A DNA stretch of 64,000 nucleotides from Chitinophagales bacterium (GTDB lineage: Bacteria; Bacteroidota; Bacteroidia; Chitinophagales; Saprospiraceae). Shown here piece by piece: positions 53,099 through 60,078 of this stretch (its first letter is position 1; every line of letters starts with the position of its first letter). A program made the position numbers and the translations under genes. The notes beneath the pieces are model-generated. The model was given only the letters and a program-made list of their open reading frames with translations, ran no database searches and had not been told where the DNA came from. The stretch spans positions 62,001 to 126,000 of the forward strand of contig JAAFJY010000023.1 of NCBI GenBank assembly GCA_013299105.1. Reading direction: 5' to 3'.

Positions 53099-53830
53099 TC
53101 AGCCAAAAAAATACCGATAAATTTGGAAAGCCCCAGTCCCAATGATCACTGCCAAAACAATGTACCGAAAAACCAATTCTGAAGTCCTTTTCAAAATCAA
53201 TTTGCCCAAATAACTGCCCAGGATACTGATTCCGATCAAAAAAGGGATGAGAAAAATGTACTCCTTTTTGAAATAACCATTGCCCACATATACCACTGCC
53301 CGACTGAAATCCACTCCCAGATCAATGATCGCAGAGGTGGCGATGAACACCTCTTTCGGCAACTGAAAAGCCGCCAAGGTAATGCCGCGAATGGCCCCGC
53401 CCGTGCCCGCAACGCCTGCGATGAATCCGGACGCCATGCCTCCCAGGTAAAGGTTAAGGTCGCTTTCTTTGAGTTTTTTATTGAAGTTGATCATCAAATA
53501 AACCGCTAGCACAATCAAGACCACGTTCATGCCCAGTTCAATTTGTTTGGTGGGTAAAAAAGTGGTAAGCCAGGCCCCTAAGATGACAAACAAAACCGCC
53601 GGAATGCCCAACTTCAGGGCAATGTTTTTTTGAATCCCCTGCCTGAACAAAGCGATTTTTGAGAGGTTGCTGAACACATGAAACACCGCCGTCAGTCCCA
53701 ATACGGTTTTGAAGTCGAAAAACATCGAAGCCAAAGGCACAAACAAAATTGAGGACCCAAAACCCGATACCGTCCCCAGGATTTCGGAGAAAAAAGCGAG
53801 GAGGATGAAAAGGGCGTATTTTTCGGTCAT
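53099..53830 (-). CDS. TauE/SafE-family permease
   Basis: 243 aa from ATG 53830 (MTEKYALFILLAFFSE). About eight hydrophobic helices with the family's glycine motifs GTVSGFGSSILFVPLASMFFDFKTVLGLTAVFHV near the start and GFIAGVAGTGGAIRGITLAAF in the second half. These inner-membrane proteins export sulfite, sulfoacetate or related anions, or take up sulfur compounds; no sulfur genes are near to decide. Both flanks are core repeats of type A. Confidence 0.9.
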   Translation of the reverse strand: MTEKYALFILLAFFSEILGTVSGFGSSILFVPLASMFFDFKTVLGLTAVFHVFSNLSKIALFRQGIQKNIALKLGIPAVLFVILGAWLTTFLPTKQIELGMNVVLIVLAVYLMINFNKKLKESDLNLYLGGMASGFIAGVAGTGGAIRGITLAAFQLPKEVFIATSAIIDLGVDFSRAVVYVGNGYFKKEYIFLIPFLIGISILGSYLGKLILKRTSELVFRYIVLAVIIGTGAFQIYRYFFG

Positions 53831-54323
53831 GGAGTTGGATTGAGCACAAGGAAAATTGTATGAACCAGCATTTGCCAAATTACCACATTACAAGCACAAG
53901 GTCGACCAAGTAGAAAAAAAGGAATTGTTACCCAGTCACAAGCACCGTGCAAATCATGTAAGTAACGGGTCAAAAATAAACCTTTCCAGTTTTTAAGAAA
54001 CACGCGTGTCAACGTAACGGTCAACGTCATGCTGGAAATCCGTGTCATCCGCGTCATCCGCGTGCTAAAAACGGCCTCGCGCAGCGAGGGCATAGTTAAT
54101 AAAGTACGCAGTTGCGATTTGGTAAGGTTTATTCGTGGCTTGTCACTAAATCACAAAAATCACAGTTCAGACATTAAAAGTAGGCCGCATTTTTCAAGAA
54201 CGCAAGCGCAAATTACGCCCAATTACTCATTTCAAACATTGATTGTTATCATCAAGAATCACCAATTTCCGAATCCCTGACAAGAGCCTTCTTTTCAACA
54301 TTTCAACCCTTCAACTTTTCAAC
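53831..54323. other. Intergenic with type A repeat and octamer tract
   Basis: 493 bases without a gene: type A core repeat, an AAAAATCACAGTTCAGAC motif at 54155-54172, and an octamer tract facing the epimerase stop (54291-54322). Confidence 0.5.
53960..54149 (+). repeat. Core repeat, type A ends, copy 4
   Basis: 190 bp. Here the core shows the cleanest 9-base period: ATCCGTGTC/ATCCGCGTC/ATCCGCGTG. Hairpin GCCTCGC-GCA-GCGAGGG and the same post-hairpin insert as copy 3. Ends AAGTAACGGGTC and TTGTCACTAA. Confidence 0.8.
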
Positions 54324-55304
54324 TCAAACCGGATACGGCCCTTCCTCAAACTCCTCTTGGTGATACCCCTTGGCCCCAACTGCCAAGGCCAATTCGCTGC
54401 GAAAATCCAAACCTTGCTCCAGGCAATTCAAAACGTACTTGAAATCGTATTGGGGTTGCCAGCCCAACTCAGTCCGGGCTTTTTCATTGACGTAAACGCG
54501 GTCGATCAGTGGTGGCAATTTCCAGTCTTTTTCAGCAAATAACTGATTTGCTTTGGGGAAAAGGCTGCGAATGACGGCTGCTGCATCTGTGTTGAGCGCT
54601 GCCAAATGCTCCTTTTGAAAGGGCGAGGTGGCGCTGATGATGTATTTGCCAAAGCCAATTTCCCGTACTTTTTGGAGGGCTAACAAGTGGGCATCCACGG
54701 CATCTTGGAGGTCCACCCGGCGGTAGAGTAGCTCGTTGGCTTTTAAATTAAGCTCTTCGTAGGCATCTCTTTGTTCTTTTTTGTCATCGTCTTCCGGGAA
54801 AAAGCGGGAAGTTTTGAGCACCAGGCAAGGCAAGTTGTGGTTGTGGGCATAGAGTTGACAGAGGTCTTCGGCGGCAATTTTGGTCACGCCGTAAATGTTT
54901 TTGGGCAGGTAGGGTGTGTCTTCGGTGGTCCAGACGGCGGGTTCACCGGGTTTTGGCGTGAGCACATGGCCAAAAGTACTGGTGGTACTGGTGAAAATGA
55001 ACCCTTTGATCTGCTGCAAACGAGCTTCTTCCAACAGGTTGAGGGTACCGATGATATTGACATTGACAAAATCGTGCTTGGAATGGGTTACCACGTGCGG
55101 CTTGTGCAGCGTAGCGATGTTGAGCACATAATCCACTTGCGACAACAAGTCCTTGACCAAAGCCCGGTCGTCAATCGAGCCCAAATGGGTGGTGAATGGC
55201 CCTGGGTGAATATCCAGCCCAATGTAGTCGATGTTTTGGGTTTTGAGTACGCGGCATACGGCCTCGCCGAGGTGCCCGCTGCTGCCCGTGATGAGGAGTT
55301 TCAT
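54324..55304 (-). CDS. NAD-dependent epimerase/dehydratase
   Basis: 326 aa extended SDR. NAD-binding LLITGSSGHLGEAVCRVL (GxxGxxG) at the start, IDYIGLDIHPG, the Ser/Thr pair in IFTSTTSTFG, and the catalytic YxxxK in YGVTKIAAEDL. The C-terminal half has RVDLQDAVDAHLLAL and RVYVNEKARTELGW. It acts on a nucleotide sugar or similar; substrate cannot be told. It is a single gene between repeats and the DUF416 region. Confidence 0.92.
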   Translation of the reverse strand: MKLLITGSSGHLGEAVCRVLKTQNIDYIGLDIHPGPFTTHLGSIDDRALVKDLLSQVDYVLNIATLHKPHVVTHSKHDFVNVNIIGTLNLLEEARLQQIKGFIFTSTTSTFGHVLTPKPGEPAVWTTEDTPYLPKNIYGVTKIAAEDLCQLYAHNHNLPCLVLKTSRFFPEDDDKKEQRDAYEELNLKANELLYRRVDLQDAVDAHLLALQKVREIGFGKYIISATSPFQKEHLAALNTDAAAVIRSLFPKANQLFAEKDWKLPPLIDRVYVNEKARTELGWQPQYDFKYVLNCLEQGLDFRSELALAVGAKGYHQEEFEEGPYPV

Positions 55305-55521
55305 GTGTGGTGGTGTGTTTCAGGCTGTAAAATGGCGTTTTTGGCCCAGTTTACATGTCCAAGTGACGGAATAATGGGCCTTCAACGCTGGGATGTGCTT
55401 GGGAGTTCCGCTAGGCTTGGATTTTTTTGGGTGTTTTAGCTTCGGTGAAAATTGGGTACAACCAGTGCCAAGATGGCTTTTTAACCAAAATGTGAGTGGG
55501 GTATTTACATTCAAAACACAT

Positions 55522-56139
55522 CTACCCCGCCATTTTTGCAAGGCTTGCGAAGTCTATTTTTGGCGCGCTCAAGGTTTTCTCGATGAATAATTTGCTATTG
55601 ATATTAGGCGAAGGGTTCAAATCATTGAGCAGTTCAAGTTGATAGTTTATTTCTTCTTGCATCAATGCGTTTTTTGCAAATAAAACTTCTATTTCATCAG
55701 CCGAAAGGTCATGTGCCAATTGCCCTTGAACTTGCAAATACATTTCCAAACTGCTGAAGGAAATGACGGAGCAAAGTTCAATATGCCGAAGTTTTTGATC
55801 ACGTACAAACGCAAAACATTCTGCTATCATACTGGATACATCAAGTGCCAATGAGGCAAGCGCATTTCCAGGGAAATCTTCAAGGTCCGGAGTTACATCT
55901 TCAATCAGTTGGTCAATCAAAGTCAACTCCTCTGGGTCCGCCTGCCGTTGAGCGATGATATTTTTCAGCAAGTCTATTCCATTGAGCAATACCATAGGAT
56001 TGCCCCAGTTTTCGGCTACATGAAACGCAAAATAATTGGGAAGAAAGCGTTCCGATAGCATTACCCCAAAGGCCAACTGATGGTAAGGCATTAGCCCAAC
56101 TATTTTCGTATTGATTTGATTTTGAATGGCTTGTGTCAT
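55522..56139 (-). CDS. DUF416 (YjaG-like) protein, possible immunity partner
   Basis: 205 aa, all-helical and acidic. DUF416 features: YHQLAFGVMLSERFLPNYFAFHVAENWGNPMVLLNGIDLLKN, DFPGNALASLALDVSSMIAECFAF, and the tail ALMQEEINYQLELLNDL. E. coli YjaG belongs to the same family; no function is established. The gene starts five bases after the stop of a deaminase-like toxin gene, in the usual toxin-then-immunity order. I therefore infer an immunity role here, which the family name alone would not give. Confidence 0.8.
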   Translation of the reverse strand: MTQAIQNQINTKIVGLMPYHQLAFGVMLSERFLPNYFAFHVAENWGNPMVLLNGIDLLKNIIAQRQADPEELTLIDQLIEDVTPDLEDFPGNALASLALDVSSMIAECFAFVRDQKLRHIELCSVISFSSLEMYLQVQGQLAHDLSADEIEVLFAKNALMQEEINYQLELLNDLNPSPNINSKLFIEKTLSAPKIDFASLAKMAG

Positions 56140-56144
56140 GATAG

Positions 56145-56513
56145 TTAGCTTCGGTTTTTTGATTTTTTCCCAGAAAATGGAGTACTGGTCTCTATATTCA
56201 GGGCTTTGATCTGTTCTTCACAATCCAAGCAAATAGGTCTGCTTGCACCAATACTGAGAATTTTTAAATTCTTTTCAGCTGCCGTATGGAGGATATTCTC
56301 TTCTGCGTGATTGCCAACTTGGCTTTTTGCTACAATCTCATGAGGCAAAAGTCCTTTTTTGATTTCAGTCCTCAAGTACAACTCACTTGTGCCCACAATA
56401 CTCACTTCGGTATCTGTATTACCAACAGCAGTAGTCGTGTTCCTTTTCCTGCGTTCATCCTCTATGAGTTCGTGCAGTTCATGAGCTCTTTGGGTTGGAT
56501 CTTTACTTTGCAA
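56145..56513 (-). CDS. Deaminase-fold toxin domain (polymorphic-toxin type)
   Basis: 122 aa from TTG 56513; there is no ATG in the frame, and a TAA lies four codons upstream, so it is either a TTG-started gene or the C-terminal tip of a larger toxin. The deaminase superfamily zinc site is present: His69-Ala-Glu71 (NHAEENIL) and Cys95-x-x-Cys98 (SRPICLDC). The lead-in RAHELHELIEDERRKRNTTTAVG resembles the start of Rhs-tip deaminase domains as I remember them. No delivery domain or signal is attached. A DUF416 gene follows after five bases. Target could be nucleic acid or a free nucleotide. Confidence 0.7.
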   Translation of the reverse strand: MQSKDPTQRAHELHELIEDERRKRNTTTAVGNTDTEVSIVGTSELYLRTEIKKGLLPHEIVAKSQVGNHAEENILHTAAEKNLKILSIGASRPICLDCEEQIKALNIETSTPFSGKKSKNRS

Positions 56514-56610
56514 GACTGAATTTTAAGCAAGATACGATAAAATCCCACATCAAACCAGGAAAGAATGGTCATTTTGCATGATTGCAAAAAGCACCCATCA
56601 TCCTTTTCCA

Positions 56611-57633
56611 TCACTTCGGCCCATTAGGTGGCCCCAAGTACGAGGCCATGAATTTATACACCTCCGCCCTAGATGTCTTGGCCAATTGGGTGTCGATCCG
56701 GTTGAAAATATGCGCTCCGGGGGCATCCTGGTAAATTTTGTATTCAAATTTCTTGTCGTGGGCCTTCAAGGCATTGATCAGGGCCTCTACTTCCAGGGAA
56801 TTGACATCCTCATCGTTGGTGGTGGTATGGATCAGCAAGGGTGTTTGGAGCTTGTGGGCATTCCATACGGGCGAGCGGCGGCGGTACTCGGCCACATTGT
56901 CGTTGGCATCTTTGCCGATGTGGTATGGGGCTGCAAATTCATTGCGGTAACTTTGGGTTTTGTAGCCCATGCGGGCAATCAGGTCGCTAACGGGTACTCC
57001 TGCGTAAGCGACTTTGTAGTCATCGGGGTGCTCAAAAATATTCATCAAGGTGATCATGCCCCCGTGGCTCCAACCCATGATGCCTACGCGCTTGGGATCG
57101 ACTTGAGGTAGGTTTTCCACCGCCCATTGTTTACCCGCCAGCACGTCGTCGTTTTCGAAGTCGCCGTAATCAATCTGGCGGTAAAAACTGGCTCCATAAC
57201 CCGTGCTGCCCCGGTACTCGGGCGCAATGACGATGTAACCCTGCTCGACCAACTCCGCCACGATATGGGCGTTGAACGTATTGAAATCGCCGTGTACCCC
57301 TCCGTGAATCAGCACCATGAGCGGCAATTTGGCACTGCCCGCAAACTTGCGCGGGATGAAAGTATATGCTTGAATCACCAGTGGGTTTTTGGCCCCCTGC
57401 CCCGTAGGATTGGGAATGACGTGGGCGGGCTTGCTGGTGTAACGTACTTTGTCCACGACCGCCAGTTCGCCTAGTTTTTGGTGCCACATCAGGTCGTCGA
57501 TTTGTTTGGACAGGCCTTGCTCCATGAATTGCAAGCGCTCTTCCAGGGCTTTGATGCGTTCGGAGAGGTCGGGTGTTTGTGCAAAACTGGCTGAGGTGGT
57601 AAAGAGGAGCAGTAGGCAATAGATGATTCGCAT
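56611..57633 (-). CDS. Secreted alpha/beta hydrolase, S9-like
   Basis: 340 aa. Signal peptide (CLLLLFTTSASFAQ), a short coiled coil (LSERIKALEERLQFMEQ, about 23-45), then an S9/dienelactone-type hydrolase: HGGVHGDF (oxyanion region, 110-117), GYGASFYRQIDYGDFENDDV, the nucleophile Ser189 in GWSHGG, an Asp near 274 (TTTNDEDVN) and His near 309 (GAHIFNRID). It is probably a periplasmic peptidase or esterase. Substrate unknown. Confidence 0.9.
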   Translation of the reverse strand: MRIIYCLLLLFTTSASFAQTPDLSERIKALEERLQFMEQGLSKQIDDLMWHQKLGELAVVDKVRYTSKPAHVIPNPTGQGAKNPLVIQAYTFIPRKFAGSAKLPLMVLIHGGVHGDFNTFNAHIVAELVEQGYIVIAPEYRGSTGYGASFYRQIDYGDFENDDVLAGKQWAVENLPQVDPKRVGIMGWSHGGMITLMNIFEHPDDYKVAYAGVPVSDLIARMGYKTQSYRNEFAAPYHIGKDANDNVAEYRRRSPVWNAHKLQTPLLIHTTTNDEDVNSLEVEALINALKAHDKKFEYKIYQDAPGAHIFNRIDTQLAKTSRAEVYKFMASYLGPPNGPK

Positions 57634-57885
57634 AGGTGAGTGTTTTGGGGGGAAGATAGGGGTTTTGGGGAAAATAATGATTTGAAATTTTAATGGGAGA
57701 TGGGTTGTTATTGTTGGGGATTTTTATTTACTTTGTGGGAGGTGCAAACCCTTAAATATGTTCAGGGTCATGTACAATGCGAGAATACCTGTAAGTGAAG
57801 ATTAATCAATTTCGCACTTCGAGTTTTGCATATTCGTCAGTTGCAATAGCATATTGATATTAGCAATTAAAAGGAAAATTTTGCA

Positions 57886-58239
57886 ATGGCATACACAAGA
57901 AGCATAAAGGAAATAATAACGTATCCCCCCTCTAATTTGGATACATTTGAACTGCTAAGTTATGAATGGATTGACAACCTGAATTTCACATTGAATCCAA
58001 AGGAATATTTAGATAATGGTGAAGATTATATTCAAAAAGCAAAAGAAAGGTTTTTAAAGGCGGGTTGGTATGGAGATGGTGAAATAGAATTAATGTGGAT
58101 TCCACCCTTCATGTTTCAAGGAAATGGAGCTGAAGAACTGACGAATGGAGTAATCATTTGGCATGTAAAACAAATTGAGGATGGAATCTCATGGATTCTC
58201 TCTCCAATTAAATTACCTTGTCAAACTGAATTCGATTGA
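57886..58239 (+). CDS. Unknown small acidic protein
   Basis: 117 aa with a good AAAAGGAAAA site before the ATG. Soluble, with KERFLKAGWYGDGEIELMWIPPFM and GVIIWHVKQIEDGISWIL. I recall similar short proteins scattered in Bacteroidota and cyanobacteria accessory regions, often near immunity-like genes, but I cannot name a family. The gene is AT-richer than the housekeeping genes nearby, which suits recent acquisition. Confidence 0.75.
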   Translation: MAYTRSIKEIITYPPSNLDTFELLSYEWIDNLNFTLNPKEYLDNGEDYIQKAKERFLKAGWYGDGEIELMWIPPFMFQGNGAEELTNGVIIWHVKQIEDGISWILSPIKLPCQTEFD

Positions 58240-58371
58240 AAAATAATAATCAATTACAACGGCTTAATGTCCCTGCCACTTGAGAGCCAGACTAAATCCT
58301 GCAATGGAGTCACTGGATGGCTTTTGGGGCAGCGTAAGAATCGTCATCAACCAACTCTCAACTAAAAAACC

Positions 58372-58887
58372 ATGCCCAATCAACCCAAATACACCTGCAC
58401 CAATTGCGGCCAAGAACACTCCGACTTCCCGGCCCTCGCCTTTAGTTCGCCAGACAATTACCACAGTTTATCACCACACGCCAAAGAAACCATCGCAGAA
58501 ATCACCAGCGATTTTTGCGTCATTCAGCATCCTGAACAAACGGATCTGTTTATTCGTGGCGTTTTGATCCAAAAAGTAATCGATCATTGTGAAAACCTGG
58601 AATATGGCGTTTGGGTTTCCTTGAGCGAAAAAAGTTTCGATGACTATTCTGAAAACTACCACAACGAAAACCACGAAACCTCCTATTTTGGGTGGCTCTG
58701 CAACGACATACCAGGATATGAATTTGAAGATAGCATCCCCACAACTGTTTTTACCCAAATCGGAAATCAAAGACCAGAAATTGTTCCCCACGACGACTTT
58801 GACCACCCCTTCGTAAAAGACTATTACAACGGCATTACCAAAGCCGAAGCCGAAAGGCGAATAGAGGAGATGTTGAAAAGCAGTTGA
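58372..58887 (+). CDS. DUF2199 protein
   Basis: 171 aa. A zinc-ribbon-like CTNCGQEHSDFP at residues 9-20 with only one CxxC pair, then LFIRGVLIQKVIDHCENLEYGVWVSLSEKSFDDY, YFGWLCNDIPGYE and RPEIVPHDDFDHPFVKDYYNGIT. This follows the DUF2199 pattern closely. No function is known. Other small single-domain proteins of unknown role lie on both sides. Confidence 0.9.
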   Translation: MPNQPKYTCTNCGQEHSDFPALAFSSPDNYHSLSPHAKETIAEITSDFCVIQHPEQTDLFIRGVLIQKVIDHCENLEYGVWVSLSEKSFDDYSENYHNENHETSYFGWLCNDIPGYEFEDSIPTTVFTQIGNQRPEIVPHDDFDHPFVKDYYNGITKAEAERRIEEMLKSS

Positions 58888-58897
58888 GTACCAGAAA

Positions 58898-58933
58898 AAA
58901 TGTCAAGTTTTTCACGCTAAAAACTTGACATTT
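58898..58933. promoter_or_regulatory. Perfect inverted repeat at antitoxin promoter
   Basis: AAATGTCAAGTTTTT (58898-58912) and its perfect complement (58919-58933) flank CACGCT. The right arm includes TTGACA, the -33 box of the next promoter. It could be an operator for the wHTH antitoxin or the terminator of the DUF2199 gene, or both. Confidence 0.65.
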
Positions 58934-58945
58934 CAAAAATACAAC

Positions 58946-58953
58946 TATCTTTG
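58946..58953 (+). promoter_or_regulatory. -7 box of DUF6088 gene
   Basis: TATCTTTG ends four bases before the ATG at 58958, with TTG 18 bases before it. Transcription should begin at or within the start codon, so the mRNA may be leaderless. Confidence 0.65.
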
Positions 58954-58957
58954 TATC

Positions 58958-59686
58958 ATGGCATTGGCGACAGACATACGCGAGCGGGTAAATACTTTTC
59001 CCAAAGGCAGGACTTTTGGCTACGACGACTTGCGTATCGCCAAAGAAGATTACATTACCGCAGCCAAAGCGCTGGAACGCCTACAAAAATCAGGACTGAT
59101 CAAAAAGGTTTCCAGGGGCGTGTTTTACATCCCAGAACAAACTGTTTTTGGAGAGCTTAAACCCGATTACAGTGAGCTGCTGCGTCCTTACTTGTTTGAA
59201 AACGGCAAGCGTGTGGCATACGAAACAGGAACCTCGCTATACAATCGCTTGGGACTGACCACTCAAATGGCGTTTCGCATCAAAATTGCCAGCCGCAGAA
59301 AACGTGTCAGCGTCAGGCGGGGGGCATTACAGGCAGATTCCGTAAAAAGTTATGCCGAAGTTACAGATCGCAATTATGAAACATTGGGCCTACTGGATGC
59401 CTTCAAGGACATCAAACGGATTCCTGATTATCCGATTTCCCAGGCAATTCGCAGATTAAGCACAATAGTGAAGGAGCTCAATGAAAAACAAACAGGGGTT
59501 TTACTCGAGTATGCTTTGGTGTATCCTCCAAGGGTAAGGGCATTGCTTGGCGCTGTGCTGGAAAACATTGGCACCAGCAAAAAAGGTATGGAACAATTAA
59601 AACAGAGCTTGAATCCACTTACTACTTTTAAATTTGGCCTAAAAGAAACTGAATTGCCTACCAAATCAAATTGGTACATCGAATGA
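58958..59686 (+). CDS. DUF6088 / AbiEi-type antitoxin
   Basis: 242 aa from ATG 58958 (MALATDIRERVNTFPKGRTFGYDDL); the longer frame from 58925 would begin inside the -33 to -7 region. An N-terminal winged helix (about 1-60: AAKALERLQKSGLIKKVSRGVFYIP), then TVFGELKPDYSELL, VAYETGTSLYNRLGLTTQ and LLDAFKDIKRIPDYPI, the DUF6088/type IV antitoxin pattern. Such proteins repress their own operon and neutralise an AbiEii nucleotidyltransferase toxin. Here the toxin is reduced to a stump overlapping the stop. Confidence 0.88.
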   Translation: MALATDIRERVNTFPKGRTFGYDDLRIAKEDYITAAKALERLQKSGLIKKVSRGVFYIPEQTVFGELKPDYSELLRPYLFENGKRVAYETGTSLYNRLGLTTQMAFRIKIASRRKRVSVRRGALQADSVKSYAEVTDRNYETLGLLDAFKDIKRIPDYPISQAIRRLSTIVKELNEKQTGVLLEYALVYPPRVRALLGAVLENIGTSKKGMEQLKQSLNPLTTFKFGLKETELPTKSNWYIE

Positions 59687-59718
59687 ACCTGCACGAAAAT
59701 ATAGCGCTGGTTCTTTGA
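59683..59718 (+). pseudogene. Stump of AbiEii-type toxin gene
   Basis: ATG 59683 overlaps the antitoxin stop (ATGA). The eleven codons read MNLHENIALVL then TGA. MNLHEN is the start I remember for AbiEii/AbiGii toxins paired with this antitoxin. After it comes TGGTTCTTTGACTAATC, like an element end seen at 62548, and then a type A core repeat. The toxin body is absent. Confidence 0.6.
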
Positions 59719-59766
59719 CTAATCCCATACTTGCTGATGCAAAGCCGGATAGATGCAGGATATGCC

Positions 59767-59948
59767 TAGTAACGGTTCAAAAATAAACCTTTCCAATTTT
59801 TTAATTGCTAGTTGTCAACATCATGGTCAACGTCAAGCTGGAAATCCGTGTAAATCCGCTTAATCCGTGTCATCCGTGTTCCAAAAATGGCCTCGCACAG
59901 CGAGGCAACGCAGTTGCGATTTGGTAAGGTTTATTCGTGGCTTGTTAC
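59767..59948 (+). repeat. Core repeat, type A ends, copy 5
   Basis: 182 bp. Ends AGTAACGGTTC and CGTGGCTTGTTA, core units ATCCGTGTAA/ATCCGCTTA/ATCCGTGTC/ATCCGTGTT, hairpin GCCTCGC-ACA-GCGAGGC. It follows the toxin stump by about 48 bases. Confidence 0.8.
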
Positions 59949-60046
59949 CTTCGTTTTCAAATCAACATTTAAACAAATTTAAAATCCAAAACGGAAAACC
60001 GAAATCGCCCTAATCTCGACAAATCTCCCCAGCGAGCCCCAAATCA

Positions 60047-60078
60047 AATGTCGTCTATCGTATGTCGTCTATCGTATG
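60047..60078 (+). repeat. Tandem 14-base duplication
   Basis: ATGTCGTCTATCGT occurs twice in a row and begins a third time (60049-60079), right at the stop of the convergent serine hydrolase gene. Confidence 0.6.

Noticed and set aside
53827-54093. Minus-strand frame with TRMTRMTRISSM
   Set aside because: Also repeat-derived; the tripeptide comes from the 9-base period.
54029-54280. 83-codon frame with RVIRVIRVL
   Set aside because: It is the translated 9-base unit of the core repeat, not a gene.
7990-59948. Possible CRISPR array from repeated units
   Set aside because: Copies are kilobases apart, and within a copy the units are contiguous without spacers; no cas genes.
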